Below are positions 1-5,533 of a stretch of DNA of 10,967 nt, in pieces. Under the pieces are notes generated by a model. That model ran no database searches. It saw nothing but the letters and a program-made list of their open reading frames with translations, and had not been told where the DNA came from. How positions within the stretch are numbered: position 1 is the stretch's first letter; the number at the start of each line of letters is the position of its first letter. The stretch lies in NCBI GenBank assembly GCA_900763175.1, contig CAAFJI010000121.1, positions 1-10,967 on the forward strand. The letters are read 5' to 3'. This DNA comes from Lachnospiraceae bacterium. GTDB taxonomy: Bacteria; Bacillota; Clostridia; Lachnospirales; Lachnospiraceae. The position numbers and the translations under genes are program-made.

Positions 1-127
1 ATAAACTGATTCATTCTTAATACCGTAAATATAATAAGCGGAAAGCCGTATACATCGAGAGGTGTACGTGCGGTTTGGGAGGGAGGGGACGCAAGTCCTG
101 CAAAGGATGAGCTGAACCTTACCTCAT
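1..127 (+). mobile_element. 3' end of a group II intron inserted in virD4
   Basis: Only the tail of the intron is in the window. Domain V (43-76) folds into the canonical 34-nt hairpin. Domain VI follows: the strand GAGGGAGG (79-86) pairs with CCTT and CCTC (117-120, 122-125), leaving A121 bulged as the probable branch-point adenosine, seven nucleotides from the proposed 3' splice site. The intron therefore ends ...CCTCAT at 127, with the AY ending expected of group II introns. The sequence from 128 is in frame with the C-terminal part of a VirD4-type coupling protein. The ribozyme core, any encoded reverse transcriptase and the 5' exon lie outside the window. Domain V differs clearly from that of the intron at 2343-5108, so this is a different intron. 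Confidence 0.85.
43..76 (+). ncRNA. group II intron domain V (upstream intron)
   Basis: This is the catalytic hairpin of 34 nt. The outer 8-bp stem pairs AAGCCGTA (43-50) with TGCGGTTT (69-76), a 2-nt bulge CG lies at 67-68, the inner 6-bp stem pairs TACATC with GGTGTA, and a GAGA tetraloop caps it at 57-60. The geometry (8+6 bp, two-nucleotide 3' bulge, GNRA loop) is diagnostic for group II introns. It carries AGC where the catalytic triad is expected. Confidence 0.88.
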
Positions 128-541
128 GATGAATTTTTATATCTGGGCGGCAATGAAAAAGAGGGGCATAAATATGTCTCGGAACTATTGGGGAAAGAAA
201 CACTGGATACCAATACCTATGGGCAGACCAAGGGAAGGAGTGGAAGCTATTCTGTGAATTTCCAGCAGTCCGGGAGGGAACTGCTTACCCCGGATGAAGT
301 ACGCCTTTTGGATAACCGGAAGGCAGTGCTTCTGGTGCGTGGGGAACGCCCCATTCTGGATGAGAAATATGATCTGCACAAGCATGTGAATGTGAAATAT
401 ACGGAGGATGGAGGGGCGCCGCCTTATGATTATGCGAAGGCTCCCCTGTCCCATGAAGATGTAACCATTGATACCAGGAGACTGGATGATTATGAACTGC
501 TCTCTGCGGAGGAAATCCTCGGCGGGGAGCAGTCTTTTTGA
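128..541 (+). CDS. virD4: VirD4/TraG-type coupling protein, C-terminal part (3' exon)
   Basis: The open frame continues from the intron 3' end to TGA at 539-541 and gives 137 residues beginning DEFLYLGGNEKEGH. This matches the C-terminal region of Firmicute ICE type IV coupling proteins, where a '(C)D-x-FL-x-LGGN' segment follows the second ATPase motif region. The next part (LLGKETLDTNTYGQTKG) and the later 'LLTPDEVRLLDNRKAVLLVRGERPILD' region (about 170-250 bases further on) are also typical of this family. The tail is acidic, which is usual. VirD4 is a membrane-bound ATPase that delivers the relaxase-DNA complex to the secretion channel. Its Walker motifs are upstream of the intron and outside the window. 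The exon is intact, so splicing of the upstream intron could restore the protein. The family call rests on recalled similarity. Confidence 0.85.
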   Translation, partial: DEFLYLGGNEKEGHKYVSELLGKETLDTNTYGQTKGRSGSYSVNFQQSGRELLTPDEVRLLDNRKAVLLVRGERPILDEKYDLHKHVNVKYTEDGGAPPYDYAKAPLSHEDVTIDTRRLDDYELLSAEEILGGEQSF

Positions 542-555
542 TTGGAGGAATGCCA

Positions 556-918
556 TTGAAGAAAAGAAATGAAATGCCAAAGAAGCAAACAAGAAACCAT
601 GCCACTGTACCGATGCCTATGGGCAGAGGACCAAAGCGTACCCTTGCTGCGTATGCAGCACTGGTGCTTATTATGACGGTAGGGGGTATCCCGGTGCTTG
701 CTGCCGGAGATCCGCTGGCGGTTATCAATAACCTGTCCACTTTTATCTTTTCCCTGATCCGGGCCATCGGCTTGATCTTATTGGGATTTGGTGTGGTGCA
801 GGTAGGTTTGAGCTTAAAGAGCCATGATCCCAGCCAAAGAGCCAACGGGTTTCTGACTCTGGCAGGCGGTGTCATCATCACCTTTGCAAAAGAGATCCTG
901 GACCTGATCGTTGGGTAA
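556..918 (+). CDS. small hydrophobic pilin-like conjugation protein (VirB2/TrbC-like or Maff2-like)
   Basis: The product is 120 residues if translation starts at TTG 556, which sits 7 nt after GGAGG (544-548). An in-frame ATG at 550 is only one nucleotide from that site and is a poor start. ATG 574 is a further alternative. A basic N-terminus (KKR, PKK, GPKR) is followed by a hydrophobic stretch at about residues 30-49 ending in VLAAGD, which looks like a signal-peptide/cleavage region. Two more hydrophobic helices follow at about 60-86 and 99-119, separated by a polar loop SLKSHDPSQRANG. That layout is what VirB2/TrbC-type pilins have, and proteins of this type sit between virD4 and virB6 in Tn1549-like elements, often annotated as Maff2-family or misannotated. 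It probably forms the pilus or channel subunit. The exact family name is uncertain; the membrane topology is clear. Confidence 0.7.
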   Translation: MKKRNEMPKKQTRNHATVPMPMGRGPKRTLAAYAALVLIMTVGGIPVLAAGDPLAVINNLSTFIFSLIRAIGLILLGFGVVQVGLSLKSHDPSQRANGFLTLAGGVIITFAKEILDLIVG

Positions 919-936
919 GCACGAAGAGATCAAAGT

Positions 937-961
937 GGGCAGGGAGGACATCTTCCTGCCC
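937..961 (+). promoter_or_regulatory. intergenic RNA hairpin after the pilin-like gene
   Basis: A 10-bp stem pairs GGGCAGGGAG (937-946) with CTTCCTGCCC (952-961), one pair being G-T, around a 5-nt loop GACAT. It lies between the pilin-like stop codon and the Shine-Dalgarno of the VirB6-like gene. No T-run follows, so it is unlikely to be an intrinsic terminator. A role as an mRNA processing or stability element is inference. Confidence 0.5.
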
Positions 962-982
962 TATCAAAGGAGGTGAGACTGT

Positions 983-1822
983 TTGAGTGATAACTGGATC
1001 GTGCAGAACCTAAACTCTGCATTGAACACCTGGAATGAGAAGCTGGCAGAAATCTGGACGCTCCTCACCCAAAGCCCGGAATCCTTTAAGGGCGGGACGA
1101 TCTGGAGTGTCATTACCGGGATCAACGGGGCTCTTACCGCCATTGGGTATGGACTTTTGGTACTGTTTTTTGCAGCCGGGATCGTTAAGACCTGTGGCAG
1201 CTTTACAGACATGAAAAAGCCGGAACATGCCCTGAAAGCCTTTATCCGGTTTGCCCTGGCGCAAGGCGCCATTATGCATGGCATGGAACTGATGACAGCG
1301 CTGTTCTCCATTGTGCAGGGGATTGTGTCTACCATCATGGCACAGTCAGGCATGACAAATGGGGGTGTGACAGAACTTCCGGCAGAGATCGTGGAAAAGA
1401 TTGAAGCGGTGGGCATGCTGGAATCCATTCCTTTGTGGATTGTGACCTTGCTTGGAAGCCTTTTGATTACGGTGCTGTCCTTCATTATGATTCTTACCGT
1501 ATATGGAAGGATGCTCAAGCTGTACATGTACACTGCCATTGCACCCATCCCTATTTCCACTTTTGCGGGAGAACCCTCCCAGTCGGTGGGAAAGAATTTT
1601 ATCAAGTCCTATGCAGGGGTGTGTCTGGAAGGGGCGATCATTGCACTGGCATGCATCATTTTTTCCGTCTATTCTGCCAGTCCGCCGGCCATTGGGGATA
1701 CGTCCTTAAGTGCAGTGACCATTGTGTGGAACTATGTAGGGGAATTGGTGTTCAATCTGCTGGTGCTGGTGGGTGCGGTGAAAGCATCTGACCGGATCGT
1801 AAAAGAAATGATGGGATTATAG
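983..1822 (+). CDS. virB6: VirB6/TrbL-like polytopic conjugation channel protein
   Basis: The start is TTG 983, preceded by an excellent AAGGAGGTG site (967-975); no ATG lies at a suitable distance. The 279-residue product has a hydrophilic N-terminus followed by hydrophobic segments at about residues 47-70, 100-120, 148-172, 178-195, 210-232 and 248-266. A conserved-looking block, YGRMLKLYMYTAIAPIPIS followed by TFAGEPSQSVGKNFIKSYAG (about residues 172-212), is the signature I associate with the VirB6-like proteins of Firmicute ICEs (annotated as CD0411-type or 'conjugal transfer protein TrbL'). VirB6 proteins form the inner-membrane part of the type IV secretion channel. The gene ends at TAG 1820-1822 and the next gene's ribosome site overlaps this end, suggesting coupled translation. 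Confidence 0.8.
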   Translation: MSDNWIVQNLNSALNTWNEKLAEIWTLLTQSPESFKGGTIWSVITGINGALTAIGYGLLVLFFAAGIVKTCGSFTDMKKPEHALKAFIRFALAQGAIMHGMELMTALFSIVQGIVSTIMAQSGMTNGGVTELPAEIVEKIEAVGMLESIPLWIVTLLGSLLITVLSFIMILTVYGRMLKLYMYTAIAPIPISTFAGEPSQSVGKNFIKSYAGVCLEGAIIALACIIFSVYSASPPAIGDTSLSAVTIVWNYVGELVFNLLVLVGAVKASDRIVKEMMGL

Positions 1823-1834
1823 GAGAAAAGAACC

Positions 1835-2314
1835 ATGCGTAAAGAAATATATGAGAAAAATGGAAATCAGGAAAGCAGTGATACATTGCCTTTTCATTGG
1901 GAATTTGGTAAGGAAGAGATCACCCTGAAAGTGTCCAGCTATGCCTATGGAAATGGGCTTGCGGTTTTGATGTACAGCGAAAGTGAAGGGAAGCTGGAAT
2001 TATTTAGTGACCTGACGGTCAATCTTCCAGGCGGGTATGGGCTGAAACCGCAGGAGGCATTTGTAAGCGGTGATTTTACGAAGGACAAGCTGGCATTCAT
2101 CGAAAAGAACAGGCTGGGAAGCGTACTGCCAGGACAGGCTAGGTCAGGCTTTGCTACCTACACCCCAGTGGCGTTTGACCTTTCAAGGCTTGCCCAGTAT
2201 GACCGGGAAGGGGTGGAAGAATTTTGCAGACAATGGGGACTGGATGTGCCAAAAGAATCGGAAAAAGACCAAGGGAAACTTACAGGCAAAAAGAAAAGAG
2301 AAAGAGAGAGATAG
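1835..2314 (+). CDS. DUF4313 family protein
   Basis: The product is 159 residues, starting at ATG 1835 with AGGAG just upstream and overlapping the virB6 stop. It is soluble, with no signal peptide or membrane segment. The body has the pattern I recall for DUF4313: a beta-rich N-terminal half (ITLKVSSYAYGNGLAVLMYS), a 'LTVNLPGGYGLKPQEAFVSGDF' region around residues 62-85, then a 'FIEKNRLGSVLPGQARSGFATYTPVAFDLSRL' stretch. The last 20 or so residues are highly charged (KGKLTGKKKRERER). DUF4313 proteins accompany conjugation modules in gut Firmicutes and have no known activity. The gene lies between the VirB6-like gene and prgI, so a role linked to conjugation is inferred only from position. 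Confidence 0.72.
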   Translation: MRKEIYEKNGNQESSDTLPFHWEFGKEEITLKVSSYAYGNGLAVLMYSESEGKLELFSDLTVNLPGGYGLKPQEAFVSGDFTKDKLAFIEKNRLGSVLPGQARSGFATYTPVAFDLSRLAQYDREGVEEFCRQWGLDVPKESEKDQGKLTGKKKRERER

Positions 2315-2320
2315 AAGTAT

Positions 2321-2342
2321 ATGGAAGTAAAAATGAATAAAG
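2321..2342 (+). CDS. prgI: PrgI family protein, 5' exon
   Basis: This is a 22-nt first exon, ATG GAA GTA AAA ATG AAT AAA plus one G, encoding MEVKMNK and the first base of the next codon. It starts 6 nt after the DUF4313 stop, with a purine-rich AAAGAGAGAG stretch as a weak ribosome site. It was recognised because PrgI homologs in this element family begin with nearly the same residues. Joined to 5109 it makes GAA ATC CGC AAC and gives MEVKMNKEIRNYQES, which then runs into the long downstream frame. Without splicing, translation would stop five codons into the intron at TAA. Confidence 0.85.
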
Positions 2343-3038
2343 GTGCGACTCGTTCCTAACTGAAAAGGTTAGGCACTAATAGAAGAATGAAAGTTCACAA
2401 TTAGGAGAACTGATAATCTGATAGGTGGAATGATGGGGTAACGCCCTGAAACGCCTACCCTGATACTCCGACTTGCGCTTCCGTGATAAGGAAGAGTTAG
2501 AAGCTCGGTAAAGTCGGTAGAGAGCTGCCGTAGCGCGAAACAGTAAATGTATGCGCCGAAAGTTGTCCAGAGGTGGATGATGCAGCCTATATACCGGGGG
2601 TCTATAAAATCTCTATGGTGAGAATGTCGAATTGACTGACGAACTTGCGAATGTACGGGTCTAGATCATTACCGCATAGAAATATGTGGTGCGGTCATAA
2701 CCGCACTGGTGTGGTTGAGTAAAATTCTTTGTTATGAAAAACCATGCTGCGTTACAGGCGCAGCCAGCCCAGTAGGCTCATAGCAAGCACCTACGGAGAT
2801 AAATGTACAGATAGGATTGTTGGAACGAGGAAAGGTATTGGATTCCACATTCGGAACAGGCGGACGAAGCATATAAGCCGTCGAACCAATGCTGAAAAGC
2901 GGAGGTCGAACCAATGAAACTCCTGTAATAGGAGTGGAGGAATGGCCTCTAGTCGTTTGTAAAAATAAGTGTTATTCAGTCGCAATAGGGATTGCGAGTA
3001 TGACCAAAAGGGTCGCTCCCGGAAAGGAGTGATGCCCT
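2343..3038 (+). ncRNA. group II intron ribozyme, domains I-III and start of IV
   Basis: This 696-nt stretch has no credible gene. The minus-strand frames here are short and unsupported. It starts with GTGCGAC and soon contains a hairpin CCTAAC/GTTAGG (about 2353-2371). The GAGAATGTCGAATTGACTG region near 2631 is of a type seen in domain I of bacterial group II introns. The candidate EBS1 is at 2727-2733. The end carries an AAGGAG ribosome site (about 3023-3028) for the encoded protein. Detailed domain limits need covariance folding, so only the outer limits and a few helices are claimed. Confidence 0.85.
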
Positions 3039-4952
3039 ATGCCAAAGAAGAAGCAGGCAAAACAGCTTTGTGTTGACGATTTGCGACATGCGGAGTATTA
3101 CGGAATGCAGGAAACATTTGATGATTTATATGCCAGAAGTGAAAAGGGTGAGGTATTTACCAACTTAATCGAGTTGATTTTATCCCGAAACAATATCTTG
3201 CTGGCGTATCGAAACATCAAGGCAAACACAGGAAGTAAAACGCCGGGAACGGATGGCATTACCATAAATGATGTTGGGAAACTATCACCTGATGTTATGG
3301 TAGAAAAAGTCCGCTTTATCGTGCAGGGCAGTCAACACGGCTATCGTCCTAAACCAGTAAGACGTAAAGATATTCCAAAGCCCTATGACCCATCGGCAAC
3401 CAGACCTCTAGGAATCCCATGTATGTGGGACAGGCTGATACAGCAATGTATCAAACAGATTATGGAGCCAATCTGCGAAGCGAAGTTTAGTAATAATAGC
3501 TATGGTTTTCGACCGGGCAGGTCAGCAGAGCATGCCATTCAGAGAAGCTACTGTCTTATGCAGCTTACCAATCTGCACTATATTGTGGAATTTGATATTA
3601 AAGGTTTCTTTGATAACGTGAATCATTCAAAGCTGATAAAGCAGATATGGTCTATGGGGATAAGAGATAAAAATCTTGTTTGGATTATTAAGAAAATACT
3701 GAACGCTCCTATTAAAATGCCAGACGGAAGCATGAGCTTCCCTGACAAAGGAACACCTCAGGGCGGAATTATTTCTCCATTGTTGGCAAATATTGTTCTT
3801 AATGAACTTGACCATTGGGTTGAGAGCCAATGGCAACAACATCCGGTTATTCATAAATACAGTGCGAAGGTAAACAAAACCGGGTCATTGGATTACGGGA
3901 ACGGATATAAAGCAATGAAGAAAAGCCGATTAAAAGAGATGTATATTGTCAGATATGCCGATGATTTTCGGATATTCTGCCGCAAAAAATCTGATTCGGA
4001 AACAGTGAAAATTGCGGTTACGCAATGTTTGCTTGAACGGTTAAAACTGGAAGTGTCGGAAGAAAAAACAAGAATTGTGAATGTCAAAACGAGATATTCT
4101 GACTTTCTTGGTTTTAAAATCAAGGTACATCTCAAGGGGCAGAAGTATGTTGTAAAATCACATGTGTGTGATAAAGCGATTCTAAAGCAGAAACAGAAAC
4201 TTGTGGAACAGGTAAAAAGGATTCAGAGACCGGCTAATGGAAGAAAAGAGCGGGATGAAATCACGCTATATAATTCTATGATGATGGGAATGCAAAATTA
4301 TTATTGCATTGCCACGCATATTAGCTTGGATTTTGCAAAACTGCAATATGCGGTACGGCTAGTTCAGCACAATCGACTCAAACAAAACAGGGGGAGTAGG
4401 CTGTGCAAGACAGGTAGGGCACTGACAAAGGTTGAGAAAGGAAAATACGGCAGGTCTAAACTGTTGCGTTATGTGACGGGTACAGGCGAACCTATATACC
4501 CCATCGGCTGTATTCAGCATAAAAAACCGATAGCCAGAAAGAGAAATAGCGGTATTTATACGCCAGAAGGCAGACAGATACTGCATGATAATCTGCGTAT
4601 AAATATAGTCCTTATGTTAGAAATCATGCGGCAACCGGTATATGGGAACAGCACGGAATACACTGACAACCGTCTTTCTCTTTTTTCAGCGCAATTGGGA
4701 AAATGTGCTGTCACTGGACAGAAATTTGAATGTGCAGAGGATATTCACTGCCACCATAAAACGTCCAGAAGCGCTGGTGGTTTGGACAAATACAGTAATT
4801 TGGTATTGGTATTAGTGCCTGTCCATAAGCTTATTCATGCAACAGAAAGCGAAACCATCCATAAATACCTAAAAGTGCTGTCCTTGACCGATAAGCAGTT
4901 ATGTAAGTTGAATAAATACCGTGAAATGATGGGATTACCTGCGATAGCTTGA
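3039..4952 (+). CDS. ltrA: group II intron-encoded reverse transcriptase/maturase with HNH endonuclease
   Basis: The 637-residue product acts with the intron RNA: it helps splicing, and the ribonucleoprotein inserts the intron into DNA and copies it. Reverse transcriptase blocks appear in order: RPLGIPCMWDRLIQQ (RT2), SYGFRPGRSAEHAI (about residue 154), FDIKGFFDNVNH (about 185), GTPQGGIISPLLAN (about 238) and RYADDFRIF with the catalytic YADD at 306-309, then the FLGFKI block. A thumb/maturase region with YNSMMMGMQNYY follows at about 410-450. The C-terminus holds an HNH nuclease: HCHH at 570-573, then N and a final H in the HKLIH segment near 600. The frame is open with all key residues present, so the protein is probably active. 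It starts at ATG 3039 after AAGGAG. The gene is somewhat more AT-rich than the conjugation genes, as expected for separately acquired DNA. Confidence 0.96.
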   Translation: MPKKKQAKQLCVDDLRHAEYYGMQETFDDLYARSEKGEVFTNLIELILSRNNILLAYRNIKANTGSKTPGTDGITINDVGKLSPDVMVEKVRFIVQGSQHGYRPKPVRRKDIPKPYDPSATRPLGIPCMWDRLIQQCIKQIMEPICEAKFSNNSYGFRPGRSAEHAIQRSYCLMQLTNLHYIVEFDIKGFFDNVNHSKLIKQIWSMGIRDKNLVWIIKKILNAPIKMPDGSMSFPDKGTPQGGIISPLLANIVLNELDHWVESQWQQHPVIHKYSAKVNKTGSLDYGNGYKAMKKSRLKEMYIVRYADDFRIFCRKKSDSETVKIAVTQCLLERLKLEVSEEKTRIVNVKTRYSDFLGFKIKVHLKGQKYVVKSHVCDKAILKQKQKLVEQVKRIQRPANGRKERDEITLYNSMMMGMQNYYCIATHISLDFAKLQYAVRLVQHNRLKQNRGSRLCKTGRALTKVEKGKYGRSKLLRYVTGTGEPIYPIGCIQHKKPIARKRNSGIYTPEGRQILHDNLRINIVLMLEIMRQPVYGNSTEYTDNRLSLFSAQLGKCAVTGQKFECAEDIHCHHKTSRSAGGLDKYSNLVLVLVPVHKLIHATESETIHKYLKVLSLTDKQLCKLNKYREMMGLPAIA

Positions 4953-5025
4953 ACACACAAAAATAGAATTAAACCATTTTCTTCAATGGTGACTGTATAA
5001 ACACAAAACTTTTACAAACGATGGA

Positions 5026-5108
5026 ACGCCGTGTGCGGGGAAACTCGCATGCACGGTGTGGAGTGGGGGAAAAGTTGGAGATAACTTCAAAGACTTACCT
5101 ATCACTAT
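5026..5108 (+). ncRNA. group II intron domains V and VI (prgI intron)
   Basis: Domain V (5026-5059) is a 34-nt hairpin. The outer stem pairs ACGCCGTG with CACGGTGT, a 2-nt bulge TG lies at 5050-5051, the inner stem pairs TGCGGG with CTCGCA, and the loop is GAAA. Domain VI follows. AGTGG (about 5063-5067) pairs with TCAC and the adjacent T near the 3' end, leaving A5101 bulged as a candidate branch point eight nucleotides from the 3' splice site. AAGTT/AACTT forms the distal stem. The outer pairing of domain VI is less certain than domain V. Confidence 0.87.
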
Positions 5109-5533
5109 AAATCCGCAACTATCAAGAGTCCATGTTTATGGGACTGAATCTGCGCCAGTGTATCTTTTCCCTGCTTGCCATCGCTGTGGCAGTAGGGATT
5201 TATTTTAGTCTGGGAGACTATGTGGGGCAGGAAATGACCGGGTGGCTGTGTATCTTAGGTGCTGCCCCTTTCGCAGCCTGCGGTTTCTTTCAGTACCATG
5301 GCATGAATGCGGAGCAGTTTGCCTGGGCGTATATCAAGTCCGAATTTTTATACCCCAAGCGATTGCTGTTTCAAAGCGAGGACCTGTACCATGCCTGCAT
5401 GGAAGAAACGCTGGCCTTGGGAGAAAAGTCCCAGGGAGATGGGGCAGCCCTTATGAAAAAAAGAGAACAGCGGGCAAAAAAGAAACGGATGAAACAGAAA
5501 AAGAAAACGGGAAGGAGTGGTGCGTTTGATTAA
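5109..5533 (+). CDS. prgI: PrgI family protein, main 3' exon
   Basis: Joined to 2321-2342 this encodes a 148-residue PrgI protein. It has a short N-terminus (EIRNYQESMFMGLNLRQ), two membrane helices at about residues 25-42 (CIFSLLAIAVAVGIYFSLG) and 52-70 (WLCILGAAPFAACGFFQ), then NAEQFAWAYIKSE. That order is typical of PrgI, a small inner-membrane partner of VirB4 in Gram-positive type IV secretion (VirB3-like position). The C-terminus is very lysine- and arginine-rich. The in-frame ATG at 5132 would give a version lacking 15 residues but has only a poor ribosome site, so I treat the spliced form as the real product. The stop codon TAA at 5531-5533 overlaps the start of virB4. Confidence 0.88.

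Larger units (their letters stand above)
2343..5108 (+). mobile_element. complete group II intron interrupting prgI
   Basis: This is a 2766-bp intron in sense orientation. The 5' end is GTGCGAC at 2343, matching the GUGYG consensus, and the 3' end is ...CACTAT at 5108. About 700 nt of structured RNA (domains I to III) precede the encoded protein at 3039-4952 in domain IV; domains V and VI lie at 5026-5108. Both boundaries are supported independently by the restored prgI reading frame. CTTTGTT at 2727-2733 can pair over 7 bp (one G-U) with the last seven exon bases AATAAAG (2336-2342) and is a candidate EBS1, which is what target-site base pairing would need. The intron looks complete and possibly mobile by retrohoming. 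I could not assign its subclass reliably. Confidence 0.93.

Noticed and set aside
285..881. Long minus-strand open frame opposite virD4 and the pilin-like gene
   Set aside because: It lies opposite two well-supported + strand genes, has no recognisable domain or ribosome site, and its composition is that of an antisense shadow.
964..1605. 213-codon minus-strand open frame opposite the VirB6-like gene
   Set aside because: Antisense shadow of a clear membrane-protein gene; no ribosome site or family match.
2732..2985. Small minus-strand frames inside the intron RNA
   Set aside because: They overlap the structured ribozyme and have no supporting signals.
3039..4952. Reverse transcriptase as part of a retron, DGR, Abi or CRISPR-associated system
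   Set aside because: The RT is followed by maturase and HNH domains and is flanked by a GTGCG 5' end and a canonical domain V, so it is an ordinary group II intron protein. No template/variable repeat, msr/msd or CRISPR repeats are seen.
5132..5533. PrgI starting at ATG 5132 as an independent full gene
   Set aside because: The seven-residue first exon at 2321 and the intron boundaries restore the normal N-terminus. The ATG at 5132 has a poor ribosome site.
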